Source: Mycteria americana
Lineage: Eukaryota > Chordata > Aves > Ciconiiformes > Ciconiidae
Direction of reading: 5' to 3'
Length of the DNA stretch: 64,000 nt
Assembly: GCF_035582795.1 (NCBI RefSeq)
Contig: NC_134368.1
Span: 14,118,001 to 14,182,000 of the forward strand
Shown piece by piece: positions 14,113 to 28,211 of this stretch (within the stretch, counting starts at the first letter, position 1; each line of letters starts with the position of its first letter). Under the pieces are notes generated by a model that saw only the letters and a list, made by a program, of their open reading frames with translations, made no database searches and was not told the origin of the DNA. Both the position numbers and the translations under genes were made by a program.

Positions 14113-16076
14113 CTCCTTTATGTGTGTTGACCTTTTTGCTACCTTTGACTTTTATCTCTTTGGAGCCAGACCATCTTTTCCTGTGTTTCCATAAAGTTTA
14201 GTACGATGCGTCTCTGGATCTTTGTGAGAGACTTTAGATGCTACCGCAAGAGTAATTTAGAAGGGAGGAAATTAATTTCTTTCTTAGGCAGAGAAATGAT
14301 CCCAAATATACGTTAACATCTGAGACTTGCATTTTAACAAATGGTTCTTTGGTTCTGTGGCATCTACTTCAGCGTGCCATTGACTTCACAGTAAGTATCT
14401 GGGGACTGAAGCTATACATATGCTGCAGACAACTTTCCTTTGGCTGCAGACTACAGAAAGCTAGACTGGCATTAACAGCTGCCTGAAGCACAGGTTACAG
14501 TAAAGTATATCATGTTCATATCATCATTACATACCTTGGATTCCACTGTAAGCCTGAAGTCTGGGGGTGAGGAGAGCTCTTCAGACCATAAATACATTAG
14601 CTTGGCATGATGAACTATGCAGCTCTGTCCTTCAGCTAAGAGAAAAAGAATACTTTTGTTCCACAGACATATTCTTGAGACTGCTGAAGAGCAAATCAAG
14701 ACGGGATTTTCTCGCTTATTACAGAAAACTTGGAGACGTTTCTGTCTGTCACAGACATTGCTGATATTCTTAATGCACCTATATATCTGAGGCAAGGTTA
14801 AGTGTAAATCTTCATTCATAATCAAACTTAGATAATTCATGAGTGTGCTTACAGCTAAGTGTGCAATAAAATACTTCATTATTATTCATTATGCAGTTTG
14901 TAGAGTGTTGGCAATTTTCTTAAAGGGAATAGGAGAGAGACTGTGGAAACAAGTGAGAGATAATTATTAGAAACCTAGGGAAAAGAGAATTGCGGCTTTT
15001 ATGATGCTTGAAGACTGCGGAGAAGAAATGGACCAAAGGGACAGAGAATCAAGGATGAGGAAAAAAGAGGCATGCTGCTTTTACACGGAGAGGACTTTGC
15101 AGAAAAAGAAATGTTTCACTTTTCTTAATACTGAATCCTTCATAAGGCCAAAATGAACATGAGGCAAAAAATAAACCCAGAGGTAGAAATCCATCTGTCT
15201 GAGAACGGATCCAAGAGAATCTTTCTTTCATCAAAGTTCAATATGTAGTTGGGAGGTAAAGATTTTTTTAAAGAATACATATTTGAAACTAATTGTATCC
15301 ACAACTACCAGGAGTAAGTTCAGCATAAACAGAAATGCTTCATTGCCTTCCCTAATACGGGAAAAAGAGCATGACACAACATCTCTGATTGAAAACAAGT
15401 TCTCTTTTTTCTCTCATTTGCTGTCAAAGTTTAACAAACTTACTTGCATTCATATCTCCCAAATTTTCTGATAGCTTTGTCACTTGCAGCCAAACCTTTC
15501 TGCCATGAAACACGGCATTGTCAGCTCATCCAAACAAGCTCTGAGCTGCACCATTTACTGTAGAAAAATTGAGATTAAATAAACAAATTCTGAATATAGG
15601 GCATTACGGTGTTTGTTTGTACTTGGAATATCATGGTTTTTGGATCTTACTGGAGAAATTGCCCCGCAGAGTGATTTCTGACCCTTGATTCAGCATGCTG
15701 CTTCTGCATCGTTCCCAATCCCTGTTAATCCTGGGCATAAAAACCACCCGAGGCTACTGTGAGCTGCTGCAGAGCACTACACTGTGGGTCAAAGGGACAG
15801 CCCTTTCCACCTTTCTTTATTGCCCTCTATCAAACAAATAACTTATAGATGTTAAAAACATTCAGAGTTAATAGAAGAGATGCTACTTCCACGTGCAAAG
15901 TGTTTTGCAGCAAATGGCACGGGGCTGTGCAGGTTTAACCTGTGTATTAGCTCATCAGCGTGCAGTTCCAGCAAGGCTAAGGACACGAGGCCCCTCTAGC
16001 AGGGCTTGCAAAAGCTAATCCACAAAATGTTTCTGCTAATTGCTTAATGTACTTGAACATGTGGAAATTAGAAAGT

Positions 16077-16111
16077 AGCTCAACTTTTTAATCTAATTGC
16101 TAAGTTGAGCT
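16077..16111. repeat. Inverted repeat, 10 bp perfect arms
   Basis: AGCTCAACTT and AAGTTGAGCT flank a 15-nt AT-rich loop. Confidence 0.85.
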
Positions 16112-17599
16112 TTGTGTACTTCAACTGAAAGTAGCAGAGGGGACCATCCGCCTGAGCAACGTAGTTGTTGGACTGTTATATGGGATGAATAGGCAATTTA
16201 AAAATAGGTATTTATTTAGTGTATTTCTCTAATAGAGTATATTTAGTGTATTTCTTTTCTTTAATTCTCATTCTGTATTTCTCTCATATATCTATATATA
16301 TATATGTACATGTTTCAATAATGTTTTAGTATGAGCATCTTGAGTGTATTTTTATACAAGTGCAGGAGCATTCATATTCATGGATTTGAATGTTTGAAAA
16401 TAGGGAATACTAATGGAATTTATTTCTGTAAATACAAGTCATTTACAGAAAGTTCCTCTGTAAATGTTATCAGTTTGTGCTACTGTAACTATTACTATCA
16501 AATTAAGCATGTGCAATGCGGTAGCTCCTGGAGGCACTAGTCATAAATCAGGTCTGTGCTGCAAGAATATCAGTGGCTCTGGAAAAATGTGTTCTGCTGG
16601 GGGACGGGGGAGGACGCCAGAGATAGCTGCTTGCTCTTTCTGGTCGATTAGACATCCAGACCCCCACTAGTACAGCTGGCCTTGTCATATGCAACATGCC
16701 AACGCCAAACATGGCTGAGCATGGAGAGCTGTTCTTAACTCGTGAAGTGTGGTCCTAGTCCTGCAAGGGATCTGCGAGCGCAAGCTTTCTGAGCTGTACA
16801 AGAGTAGATGAGTAATGCCTAAGTCATCTAGTAGTAGACACGGAGCTGGATTAAACATCTAGGTGCCATGTGCAATTTTTAAATCTGTTGACAAATCTCT
16901 AAAATTTGAGCAGGAATTAAGGCATTAAAAATGGAAACCCTTTTATAAGCAAAAAAGAAGGCATCAACATAGTAGGAAATAGAGCTTTGAAAGTGACTGT
17001 GCCACATTGCTACCCGGAGCCCTGCCAAGGTAGCTGGTGGGGCTCAGGCTCAATGATCAGCCCGAGCACAGTGAAGATGAAACTACACAGTGAAGCCTCA
17101 CGCACTTTCGTCGTGAGTTATCACTATGCTGCGGCATTACAACTGCAGACAAAAGTAGCCACCCTACAGTAAGTATAAGGCGAGTGAAGCAACGCAGTTA
17201 CTGATGTAATGTTGGAAGTGCCAGCAGTGCCCGAGGTTTTCCTTTTGGTTTCTCTGTGCAGAATCTGGGTCTGAGAGATCCGGACATTGAATTCTGAAAC
17301 TCCCCCTGTGATACTCACGTACGTCCCTAAACTGGAGATTTGCACACATTGAAACAAGTGTCTCTGCTTCACTGATCATTCTGTGGGAAAACATGCCTGA
17401 TAAAAAAGTTTACTACCTTTTTTCCCCTCAGTTCCATCTGTTTTTACCAGATTCTGCAAAAGCAAATCCCCAAACACTATATTCCCTTGAAAACACTCTT
17501 TTTTCGTACTCAGACCTGAAATTTCTCCTCATAATCACTGTTTCCTGTATAAATATTCTATGAAGAATTAAATATCTTAAAAGTTGAAGCCGAGAAAGT

Positions 17600-17880
17600 C
17601 AATCTCCAAAACACTGACAGTTTTCGCAGCTGTTTTCGCAGCGTGAGCCTGCGTCCTTTCCGTGTTTACGAAAACGCACTTTATCCTGTTTTATTATGAC
17701 TGAACTCCTGCAGATTGTCCGCTTCAGAGAAATACTGCCCCGTGACCTGGCAGGAGTCCCCACCGGCGATAACCCCGTCCCTGCCGAGGGCCCCGGCTAA
17801 TCGCACCTCCCCACCCTGCCAGCCTTCCCCCCGCCTTCCCCGAGCCTCCTGCAAAACCCGCCCTGCGCAACCCTGACATC
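17600..17880. promoter_or_regulatory. Short CpG-dense block
   Basis: About 20 CpG dinucleotides by eye in about 280 bp, inside an AT-rich, CpG-poor neighbourhood. The second half is C-rich on the plus strand (for example CCCCGCCTTCCCCGAGCC). No open frame or splice signal identifies a gene. It could be a small promoter-type island or a non-coding regulatory element. Confidence 0.35.
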
Positions 17881-20293
17881 TGTATTTGCAATTTAACGGA
17901 GTTACTCTTAACAGCAGCTCATTTTCAATATCTCCTTACAGTTTTGCTCCAGTGAGAAGGTTGTTGCAGCTTTCCGTGGTTACTTTGTGTTAACTCAGAA
18001 CTGTTCCTGTAAATACGTAAACTGAAAATACTCGGGTACAAACTCCCGTCTATGCAAAGCTGTGACCGGATTTGCAAAAATGTGTGGAAAAAAGATGAAA
18101 ATTTTCAAGATGCCTTTAATGCTGCTCAAAATGAATCATCTATACATAAAAATTAAGAAAACTTAAAAAAGGCACATTAACATATATATAAAGAACAAGT
18201 GCATAACAATGATATAAAAACTAAGTCTCTACCCAGATCTAGAATATAATTACAGGCTCAATTTTCTGAGAGATGAAAGAGGCAATTTTTCAGAAATGTG
18301 GTTCTGTCTATCCCTCCAAGATACTGAATAAAACAATTTTTTTTTGGTCCTGCTACATTGTTCCTACTAATCAGGAAAATTCCTTTTTTTTTCATAATGT
18401 CTTTAGTAATACAATTGCTTCTTGGAGAATTATGGCAATAACAAGATATTTCAACCTCGATGACTAGGTAATACTAAAATACGGATATGGTACAGTAATT
18501 CAGATTATTGTAGGTATAATGAGCAATTTTTTCCTGACTTTTTAAAATTTTAACTCTTTTTTGGCTAAGGTTCTGTCTTCACCTAAAGGCCTACTAAATT
18601 TTTTGCTACTGCTGCCTTGAGCCTTGTGACTATGAGCCCAGTGTAAGGGATTTTATTCTGAAAGTGAATCTGAAGACAGTCACCTCATTTAAATTGTTTT
18701 CTTGAAGACTTTATGTACATCTTTTAAGTGTTAGTTTCCTCCCTCAAGAGCAAATGAGAGAGACAGACAGGATTTTATTCTTCAAATAAATGTAGGCAGT
18801 TCTCAGGGCTTGTCACTGAACTTATATTTTCCGGTGGATTTTCAGTCTTCTAGGTGCCCATTCTAGCTGTCCCCTCTTTCTGTGAACTAGTAGTATGGTG
18901 ATCACTAGTATTTTAATTTGATTCTTGTATTTTATGCTGCAATTTGATTTACTTTTGTGATAGATATATCAAACAATGTGTCAGCCCAGGTTTTGCATAA
19001 AGCAGCAATCAGCCACTCTCAGGTTGGCATTAAATGGCTGTGTGGGCTGGGTTCCTGAAACCACCTGAGAAGTGTGCTGGTGCCTAGATATTTAAAACGT
19101 ATTTATGTATAGCTCTGCTGAGTGTGACAAGGCTTATATGAACTAAATGACTAAGCGGTGTTTCAGAAGTGGCATAGATGCTGCCAGGTCTCAAGATGTA
19201 GTGTGACAGCATGCAAAGATACCCAAATGAGAGGCAAACAAGGTCATAACTAGAAAACAAGCCAGCTCTGGAACTGAATTAACCCACCAGCCTACCCTGG
19301 CTAATTGGCCCTGCTGAGAGTGAGTATGCTCATTAATCTGGGTGCAGCATCATCCTCATACCGACTTCAAGACCAAAGCTACTATTTTTGACAGGCAGAT
19401 CGCTGTGATATGTAGACGTAGTAATTTGCACAGAGGCTCCTGACGCGGCACGGCACGGCAGGAGGGAACGGCGCCGCAGGTCCCTGTTGGCTTTGGGTGA
19501 CATTGAGGCTCCTCAATGCCCACATTGCCTCAAACAGCAGAGGCACGCCTCGGTGGCGAGGTACGCCGGCCCCCGCAGGGGCCAAGACCTGTTGCTGGCA
19601 GATCCTGAGCTGATAAACTCCACCAAGACTGCTTGGCTTGGCTCCAGCCCTGACTGCAGGAGATCCAGGCAGGAGCAGGAGAGATGTGGGGCAAGGCGGT
19701 GGTGGCAGACGTCGGGGAGAGGCTCAGGGCCAGGAGGCAGCAGGAAGATGCAGGGGAGGGAGTGAAGACAGAGAGGAGATAGCGACAGAGCCTGCGTTTA
19801 AAAAGTGAAATTTTGGAGGCCTTTTGGAGCAATGAACATCCGTCGGTTAACCTCCAGGGGTGCCTGGTGGACTCACTGCAGAGACTAACGGGCTTCGTCT
19901 TCTCTGTTCATCAAAAGCCTAATCAAAACCAAGATTAGGTTCTTTTGAAAATCCATTCATGCTGCACTGGGATGGGGTTTTCTGCTCAGCACAAAAATAT
20001 GCTTTGATAATTCATCTAATCAGATGGAGAAAGGCAGAAAGCAGTGAAAGCTGGGAGATAAAAGGGAAAGGAGAATCTGCTCCGGGGTAGGACTAATCTG
20101 ACAGTCCATCAGTCCGTCTTTAAGCTGGGAGGAAAGGCTGTAATCTTAAGGCTATCCTGGTAGGGTACCCAAAGAAAGTGTCACACAGTTGGGGGCTGAT
20201 TGTCACCTTGCCTTGCAGCTCTGCCTCTCCATTGCATGCTTTTTAAAATAAAGTATTCCTTCTAAAACACATCCTAATACATCAGTAAACAGT

Positions 20294-20310
20294 GTTGGAA
20301 ACTTTCCAAC
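20294..20310. repeat. 17-bp palindrome GTTGGAAA-C-TTTCCAAC
   Basis: Two perfect 8-bp arms surround one central base. TTTCCAAC/GTTGGAAA resembles a double NFAT-type core (GGAAA), but no function is shown. Confidence 0.8.
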
Positions 20311-23300
20311 ATCATTTTATCCTGTTTTGGAAGCATATAGTAACCATCCAGCTACTATTAACACATATTAGTTTGGGGCTGCTTAGACTAAGGCAACTTT
20401 GTACTTCTTAATAGAGAACTTTTGAACTTAATATCCTTTTATTCATGGTATCAGGATAGAATTTGCATTACTTTTGGATATTAACTAAGTTCTTCACTCC
20501 TCTGAAGTCTATCTCTCTCTTGAATTTCACTATGGTGGTTGTAGGCTAACCTTTAAATCTGGGTTGCATCTGTGACCAAGACGATCCTCTGATGTACAAT
20601 TCAGGTCACAACAGACTTGTTAGAAAGAATAAAAGTTGTTAGTGTCGCTCCAGCACGGCCTCTTGCTCTCATGGAAAATTGAGTTGTTAACTGTAAATTA
20701 GATTATTCCAATCTCTCTCTGTTCCTACAGTACCTGGTTTTATGCGATTTGGTTTTGCTTACTACTTCATCAGTTTCTTGCTTTGGGGTGTTTCTTTTTT
20801 GGGTTGCATGCACGTGCACATTGCATACAGAAGGAGCAATGGTAGTGAGTATTCTGCAGAAAAGATGCTGGTATGTGTTGGTGAGACAAATAGCAAGATG
20901 TTTGTTAGAAGAAATGGAGTCAGTACGTGTCCACAGCTAAATCTGCTCAAGCTGAAGTGCACGTATACAGTATAAAGGCAACACTTCCACTCTGGCCTTT
21001 GTATTCAAAGAATTGTCTGACAGTAGGCACGCGGCAAGAGTCAAACCACAGTGGAAACCTTGATGCTGGTCAGCTATCTAGTCTTGTTAGCTTCTTGGAG
21101 TACAGGTGGTTTTTTCAGCTTAAAATGATGATATTAATATAGATTCCTTGGCTTCATATTTCAACCAGCAAGAGAGCAATATATTTACCTTGAAAGAAGA
21201 AAAGATATTGGTTGGGAAAAATACTCACTGGAGAATCCTGGAAGAAGAAAACTCTTTTACTTCTTGTTCTGTTATTAAAAATAATGAAGCACGGCTCCCT
21301 TCCCTGCTCTGTCACAAAAAAATGAGTTCAGTTCTGATTTGAAGAGACTAGAATTTAGGCAGAACTTTCTCAGCTAATAGGTCCAGGTACCAGCAAAGGA
21401 AGTTCATGAGGCTTGAATGATTTTAGAATTGAATGGGTAATTTATATTGCATGTGCATGACTTATTCGCACTTCTGTTTAGCTCTGACATATTAAATAAT
21501 CTTTTTTGGAAAGTATGATTAATGGAAGAGACATCAGACATCAGGCTTTTAAAAAGTCCTCCTGCAATGGAGCTACACCACAACTGTTTCCCCAAAATGG
21601 AAACTCAAGCTTTTCAACCAAAAGGAATCGAGTGTTAGATGTCTCAAAGATAGTCTGCTTTCACAGCTTTGCAAAACTTAGGTGGGAGGACAGACGAAAA
21701 TGAGCACCCCTTGCAGAAAGCCAGATTACACTGTGAAAGCAAACGTGCGAGTGAGTACCAGGGAACTCACGCGAGGGAGGAGAGAGCTGCAGGAAATGCT
21801 TCAGTCACTGCCTGCACCTTGTTACACACGTAATAATCCAACCCAGCACACAAAGGCCTCTGAAATCAGCCTTCACCTGTTCTGTCATTCAAAAACTATT
21901 GACTTGTAAGACATGCCTTGATTCTTGCTCACAGGCCGATGAAGCCGAAGCGTCGGCTGGAGCACAGGCGTGTTACTCAGCCGTGTTCTGCACGCGCACG
22001 TCGAGTACCTGCTCTGCGAGGCAGGCACGAGCGCTTACAGGCTGCTCGGGGACCGGCAGCCTGCTGTGCAAACACAGCACGTCTCCTGCGTTTGCAGCCC
22101 TGTCTCCCCCTCCTTCATCATATTTTTCCCTGGGGTTGCAGCACTACCAGTGTCACTTAAGCCCAAATATTTGCTAGCTACAGAAAAATTATTTTAGAGC
22201 TCCAGGTGACACTGTAAGCAAACTGATGAGTTTCCTTCCAAAGTGGCTGGCCAGCAGTTTGCTGTTGAGAGAGAAAACGCCAGGCAGCGACTCCTCTTTT
22301 TAATCTGCTGTGCAGTTTCAAGAATTGAAGACTCCACTTTCTGTCCTCCACTGAAGAGATTCCTCCACAGCTCCCCGTCTCCCTCTTCCCTCCCGCAGCA
22401 GGAGCCGTCACTCTGCTCACCGGGTGCTCTGCCCCTTCCCTGCTGCCTTCAGCCCGAGGGACCAGCTTGGGTTTTGTCTCTGGCCCCCAGATATGAGCAT
22501 ACAGGGGATGTGACACACTTCCAGCACTTTTCAGACAATGTTAAAAGATGGTGACTAGGGCTCTGGTGAATTAACCGTAACCTGTGAGGAGTCAGCAGTT
22601 CAGGTGCAGTTACCTGGCCACGGGCACCTTGAGTTCTAGATTATATTGTGCAAGCTTGTCCCAGATATTACTTTGCCAATATGAAGGATAATCTGTGTTT
22701 CTTCATCAGGGTGCCCTTTGACACACACACAGTGCTGCTAATTCACACTATCTCAATGACTGTGATTGGCCCTGGAGCTGCTTTAAGAAGCTTCTCAGCC
22801 CTTGTGCAAGTTGTAGTCTTGTCCCTTTGATTTCTTGATTTCTACAGCCTGCTTCCAGGGAAATAAATATCAGTGAGGGTAACCACAGGAGATACACAGA
22901 ACCCTTTTCCCTCCCCTTGAAGAGGGAGCTTCTTGGTTAAGAAGATACAGCAGAAATCCCATAGGACAGGGGACCTGGGAAGTCATCTCCTCCATGGCCC
23001 CATTACCCATCGAGTGCTAATCTGTGCACCTCCGCTTCTCTACCCCTGCAAAACCTGAAAAAGCAAGCATATGTGTGTGTTTCAGGGCAGAGAGATGCCA
23101 ATGTGAAAAACCCCAGAAGCTTTAGATGGGAGAAGAGGTGGGCGAATGAATTACTGAACTGAAGGGGAGAAGGAAACCCAGAAGAGCAGGAGCTGATTCA
23201 CACATAAATCAGTGGAGTCCACTATCACCCAGCCAGATTACTGAACGATCCATCCCGAACCTGGTCAGTTTCCAAATTCTACGTTGCAGATTCAGCTTAT

Positions 23301-23964
23301 CTAATTAAACGTGCTTCATAGGCTTTGCTTCCCTGCACGCCTCCCCAGAGTTATTTTGCAAAAAATGTAGGAAAAAGAGGCAGCTACCATTCACACCACG
23401 AATCCTGATTCTGCTGTACTTGGGAGGGCTGTATAACCACCGGCCGATAATTAGTTAATAGATGCCTTTATTAAGTAGAATAGCCAAGTTTATATTCAAG
23501 ACAAGGTATTTGTCATCTGTGTTTGAGACTTGGCTGCAGATGTCATGTAAGGCTGCAGTTATTTCTGGTTACTCCTTTCAGGGAACAGCTCCATGTCCTC
23601 TAAAGCCAGGCAGCAGCCCCGAAAGGCCGGGTGTACCTGGAAATTGTCTTAGCTTCTTTCTCATATACGCACCCCTCAACAGAAGATATTATCTGAATAG
23701 CTTGAGTCAAAATGGCTTTAAGAACAGGTCACAACAGCCTGTACAGATTCTGTAGGGGTCTTTTAGCATGAGTAAATGCTCTCACCTGCCTTGGGCTGTG
23801 CTCAGAAGCGTGTTAGAGTGGGAGCTCATGCACTATGGGGAACGCAGGAAATTTTTGACCTGACCGAGTGACAGTCCTTTTCCCAGAGTAGGGAGGGCTT
23901 TGGCAGACCTCTGTCCTGCATTAGCCAGCTGAGTCTGTGAGATGTATAATGGCTTGCTCCTTAC

Positions 23965-24099
23965 AGTATCTTCAGCCCATGGACGTCTCTTGAACATCTC
24001 CTGTGTCTCCACCAGCAGCAACCTGCACAAAACTCCTCTTTTGCACTTCTGCATTGCCCCTTCACAGGCCCTCCAGAAATCGGGCTGGTCCAGTGTCTT
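23965..24099 (-). other. Exon-like open segment of unknown identity
   Basis: On the minus strand a pyrimidine-rich acceptor (ttctttcctcag|AAGACA) and a donor (GATACT|gtaagg) enclose exactly 45 codons with no stop. The peptide begins KTLDQPDFWRACEGAMQKCK and ends RRPWAEDT. I recognise no family, and no neighbouring exon was found, so it may be chance. Confidence 0.2.
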
Positions 24100-25495
24100 C
24101 TGAGGAAAGAAATATTCCACAGTTATGTCCTGCCAGGGGAAGAAGTACGGTCTTTAAATATAAAAGCAGATTTATTACATGAGAAAAATGCATGGTGCAT
24201 TTTGTCAGTATGTTTTTAATACTTTCTGATTTGGAGGGAAAATATTTTATTACAGCAGCAGTTGCCAAGTCAACTGCTGCGTCCCAGCCATCCCTGCGGA
24301 GCGGGCAGTGTGTCACCTGGATGTGGGCACAGAGGCTGAGCGGAATGATAGCTTTTTTTAATCACATATCACCAGTTTTAATATAGCCCAGGTTTTCAGC
24401 GGTTATTTACAGGCTGTTTTATGACCCCTGTGACATTACTCTGGATTTACTCCAGTTTTTAGTAGACAAGAGCTCGCATGTTTCACTATTTTGTTATTCT
24501 CAACCAAAAGGCCTGAAAAGGCACTGAGGGTGGACTCCCAGATTACTGCGGCACAGCCTGTGCAAACCAGTGGTGGGAGAAGCCTGGTCATCCCTTCCTC
24601 ATTGCCATGGAAAGAAGTCCTGGTCAGTTGGTCACTGTATCCACTCTCAGGTTTCAGGATGTATTCACCAGGATTTCTGGTACAACCACAACCAGGTGAA
24701 GTGCTTAAGGACTTTTTAAAGTCCTATGCCGTAGTAGAAGAGCTTGGCTGGTATACCTATTACCAGTTAATCTTTGAGTTGCAATTTATAGCAGTAGGCG
24801 CAGGGATTTGCTGTTGTTTTACTGTCTGCCTTCTTATTTATGACCTTGTCCTCATGCTCCGCACTACAAATTAACTCTAACTCTTCTATTTATCAGCATG
24901 AAACAGTCTTAAAGATTTCTGTTCTACTTTCTGTTACCACAACCTGGCTCTGCAAGAAGAAACCTCTTCCATTCCTGGGGGACTACAGGGTGTAAGTCCT
25001 GGGCCCTCCTGGGAGCTCCCCAAGTATCCATCTTTAGGAGTTTTTCACCTTAGTATCCTTGCTTTGTTATTTCTTAACATATGCATAGTAGGTGCATCGT
25101 TGCCTCACCACTGCTTCTGTGCTCATGTGTCTGCTGGCAGCAGCTGACCTGGAGCAGGTGAACTTGGCCCAGAGGAATGAGACACGGCAGTCCCTTTCCT
25201 CTGAGCTGGGAGCATGGAGTGACAAGGACGGTATGTCCTACTAAGCACTCATCAGCCACTGTAGTTGTGCTACCCCTCTTCTTGTGTTTGATGGGATAGC
25301 AGCAGCAGCAACAACGATGATGTGTTTTTAAGGTGTCTGTCACTTGACTGTGGCTGAACTGAGGACAGAAATGCAGTGTGATCGGTGTCACTTATGGCTC
25401 TTATTAGGATACTACTGTCATGCTACCAGTAAACCATTCCCCCACTCTCCTGAGGCTTCAGTTTACTAAGACCAGCATCTATAAGCATGAGTATA

Positions 25496-25531
25496 TAATT
25501 CTTCCCCCTCTTATATAGAGGGGAAGAATTA
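25496..25531. repeat. Inverted repeat, 14-15 bp arms with 5-nt loop
   Basis: TAATTCTTCCCC(C)TCT and AGAGGGGAAGAATTA flank TATAT. Pairing is perfect except for one extra C in the left arm. Confidence 0.85.
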
Positions 25532-28211
25532 AATTACTTCTCCTTTTGCTTTGAAAAAAAAACCCCAGACTGTTTTCTTAAACTCAATAACAAAAAAAGC
25601 ACTAAGAATGAGGAACATCAAGTCCGGTCTCCTCGGCTTCTCTGAAAATCTCTTATGCATGAAGCAGGAGAATAAACTGAGAATTTGTTTTTATCCAACT
25701 TCTTTTAGCACTTAAATTTGCACAGTATATATTGGTCTGTAGTGAATGTGCTTGCTTATTACTGGGTATCTCCTTTCCCCCCACATATTATAGAAAGCAA
25801 TACTATAAGCAGTAAAAGCATAGCACAACTTAGTCCTATCTGCTACTGGAGAAAAACAGTTATCCTTGCCCCTAGAGTACAAGCTTTATCCTGGGGCTGG
25901 GATAAGTGGGCTTGAGAGAGCCCTGTGAGAGGAGGAGAAGAATACAGAAAACAGCTCTTGGGCTGTATCAGTATCAGACCTGCTAGTACCCAAGTTTGTT
26001 TAATATTCTATTCTTTTTTTTTATAGCAAGCACAGATTTTTTTTAAATTCACACAAATAGGGGGATTGTAGATAGTGGGCTCCATGTGGGAAAATAATCA
26101 GCTATTGCTCAAAGTAGGCATGATTATGCACTGTTCCAGCAGGTACCTGTTTGGAAAAAAAAAAGTATGTGCAAGTGCATATACCCCAAAAGCATGAGTG
26201 TAGAGTCTGGGAATTAGGGCAAGAAGAGAAGGAGATCACGGATGGCTGGCCTTTCTGGCTGTAACAGTCACTTTAAGTCCCAGTTTCTCATTAATTGACA
26301 AAAGGGAGGAGAGCTTGAGGAAGAAGTTGAAGTATCCCATGAAGGTGTTGAGGGGCATAGCATCCAAACAAGTCCTCTGTTCTGTAGTGGTGGGGGCAGC
26401 TTCTGGTTTGGGCTGGGAAAGAAACAGTGGGTTGGCCCATGGGATGGCTGAGCAGAGAGTAGGGCTGCTGAACAGGGAAGAGACTCTTCCCCTTTCTGAT
26501 TAATTTTAACATTCTGCTGTGAATATTAGAAAGTACATTTGCAACAGATGTTTCATGGGGAGAAACCTCTTTAATCCCTTCCTTCAGCCTAAATAGCTTT
26601 ACAAAATCCTCCCCAGGGCTTTGATAACCCAGTAAAAATAACAGCTGAGCTACAGATGATCACTAATCTTGCTGTATGCGTTCGATCACAAAATGGACGG
26701 CCAGTAATTTCTCACATGTAAGGGGGTTTTGCTTAGATATGGCATAAGTTGCACTTTAAAATCTCCTGGTACAAATTAGGAAATTATAAGATTGACTATG
26801 TGCTTGGGTCATCAAACATCAATCACACAGCAAGATGAATATAGGATCTACCAGGATAAAGTATTTCAGGACTGGCGTAAGACTGAGTTAATGTGATTTA
26901 ACAAGCAAAATATTACTCTGTAAGAATAGAAAAAAAACTACGTCTGCATCTCAAATTGTATATTCATACTGGGATCTATTTTGAATGAATGCCTCAAATC
27001 ACTGGAAGCGAGAAGGTCAGAGTTAGACCAGCACTGAGCAGTTCAGAAAATCCCAGCCCTGAAAACGGTTAAAAGACATGTAAGCAACTAGAGACATATA
27101 ATGAGAGATAGTATTAACTTTTTTTACTTATCTTGCCATACTGCCTGGAGGCCTAGGTCAGGAATTTGAACCTCCTTTGGGCTGGGCAATATGCATAAAT
27201 TAGGGCAGACCTCTTTAAATTAATACAAAATACTGTGTTAAGAGACTGCTACATATTAAGAAATATGGTTTCTTTGTGCCTCCTCTTATGCCTCTGCCAT
27301 TCAGAACTAGTAACACCTTAAACAGAGATTTTTTAGATGCAAAATCAGCAGCAGCACAAGGTCTGCCAAGAACCAGGTACAGATTAAACCACTGGCTTTA
27401 GGCTCCGCAGCTTCTGGAGTCATATGGCTACACCAGCATCTCAATTGTTTCTAAACTTAGATTATTTTTAAAAAGGAAGTTCAGCTTTGCCCTTTATTGC
27501 ATTGAGCTTTGCTGCTCTATGTAGGTCAGTGGCCAGCCTGTTGGAGCAGATAGTCCTTGATCTTGCAGAAGCCGATCTGGAAAGAAAACAAAGGCTCAAG
27601 ACTTTGTTGGAGGGATCTTGTTAAGTGGAGCCAAAACCTGTTGGCACACCTATTAATTATAATTTTAATTCCTGGGCTTTTAGAAGGCCAAAGTCAGATA
27701 TGTGTCTTCTAACACTACCTGTCTTTTGCAGAATCTCTCACTTATCTTGAGGCCCTACTCTGTACGTCCTGAAGGGTTTGCTTTCGGGATTTTCCAGGGT
27801 GGACTGGGAAGACAGAGTCCGATCCCGTCTGGCACGTCAGGCTGGAGCTGATTGCAGGTCACCAAGGCCACCGCCTTCTGTCCTTTGGCTACTGGCTGTG
27901 CATAGCACTTCTTAACCTGTGGCCTATGAAAATGAATACATTTGTTTTTATTTACACAACAATAAAGGGGTTTGATCCTTCTTGCACAGAAAGTATAACT
28001 GCTGTCTTGGTTTAATGCCCTGAAAGGCGGTCCTCCCCATCCCCATCTCATCCCCACACTCTCTAGAAGAGTCCTTTTTTTTTCCCTCAGCATCTTCTGC
28101 TGTCTTCCTGGGTGCTGCAGTGATTCCTAGCCCAGCTGCAGACTGTTCCTGGGGCAGAGGCAGATAAGCCCTGGATGACATGTAGGAGAGCGTGGAGGGG
28201 AGAAAAGGGGT

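Larger units (their letters stand above)
10786..23964. other. No supportable gene
   Basis: Non-coding apart from the MIR remnant, the CpG-dense block and two inverted repeats listed separately. GC-richer islands at about 19.4-19.8 kb and 21.9-22.1 kb carry chance frames only. Confidence 0.6.

Noticed and set aside
24491-24874. 127-codon plus-strand frame with a hydrophobic C-terminus
   Set aside because: The hydrophobic segment looks membrane-like, but there is no homology, signal peptide or neighbouring exon.
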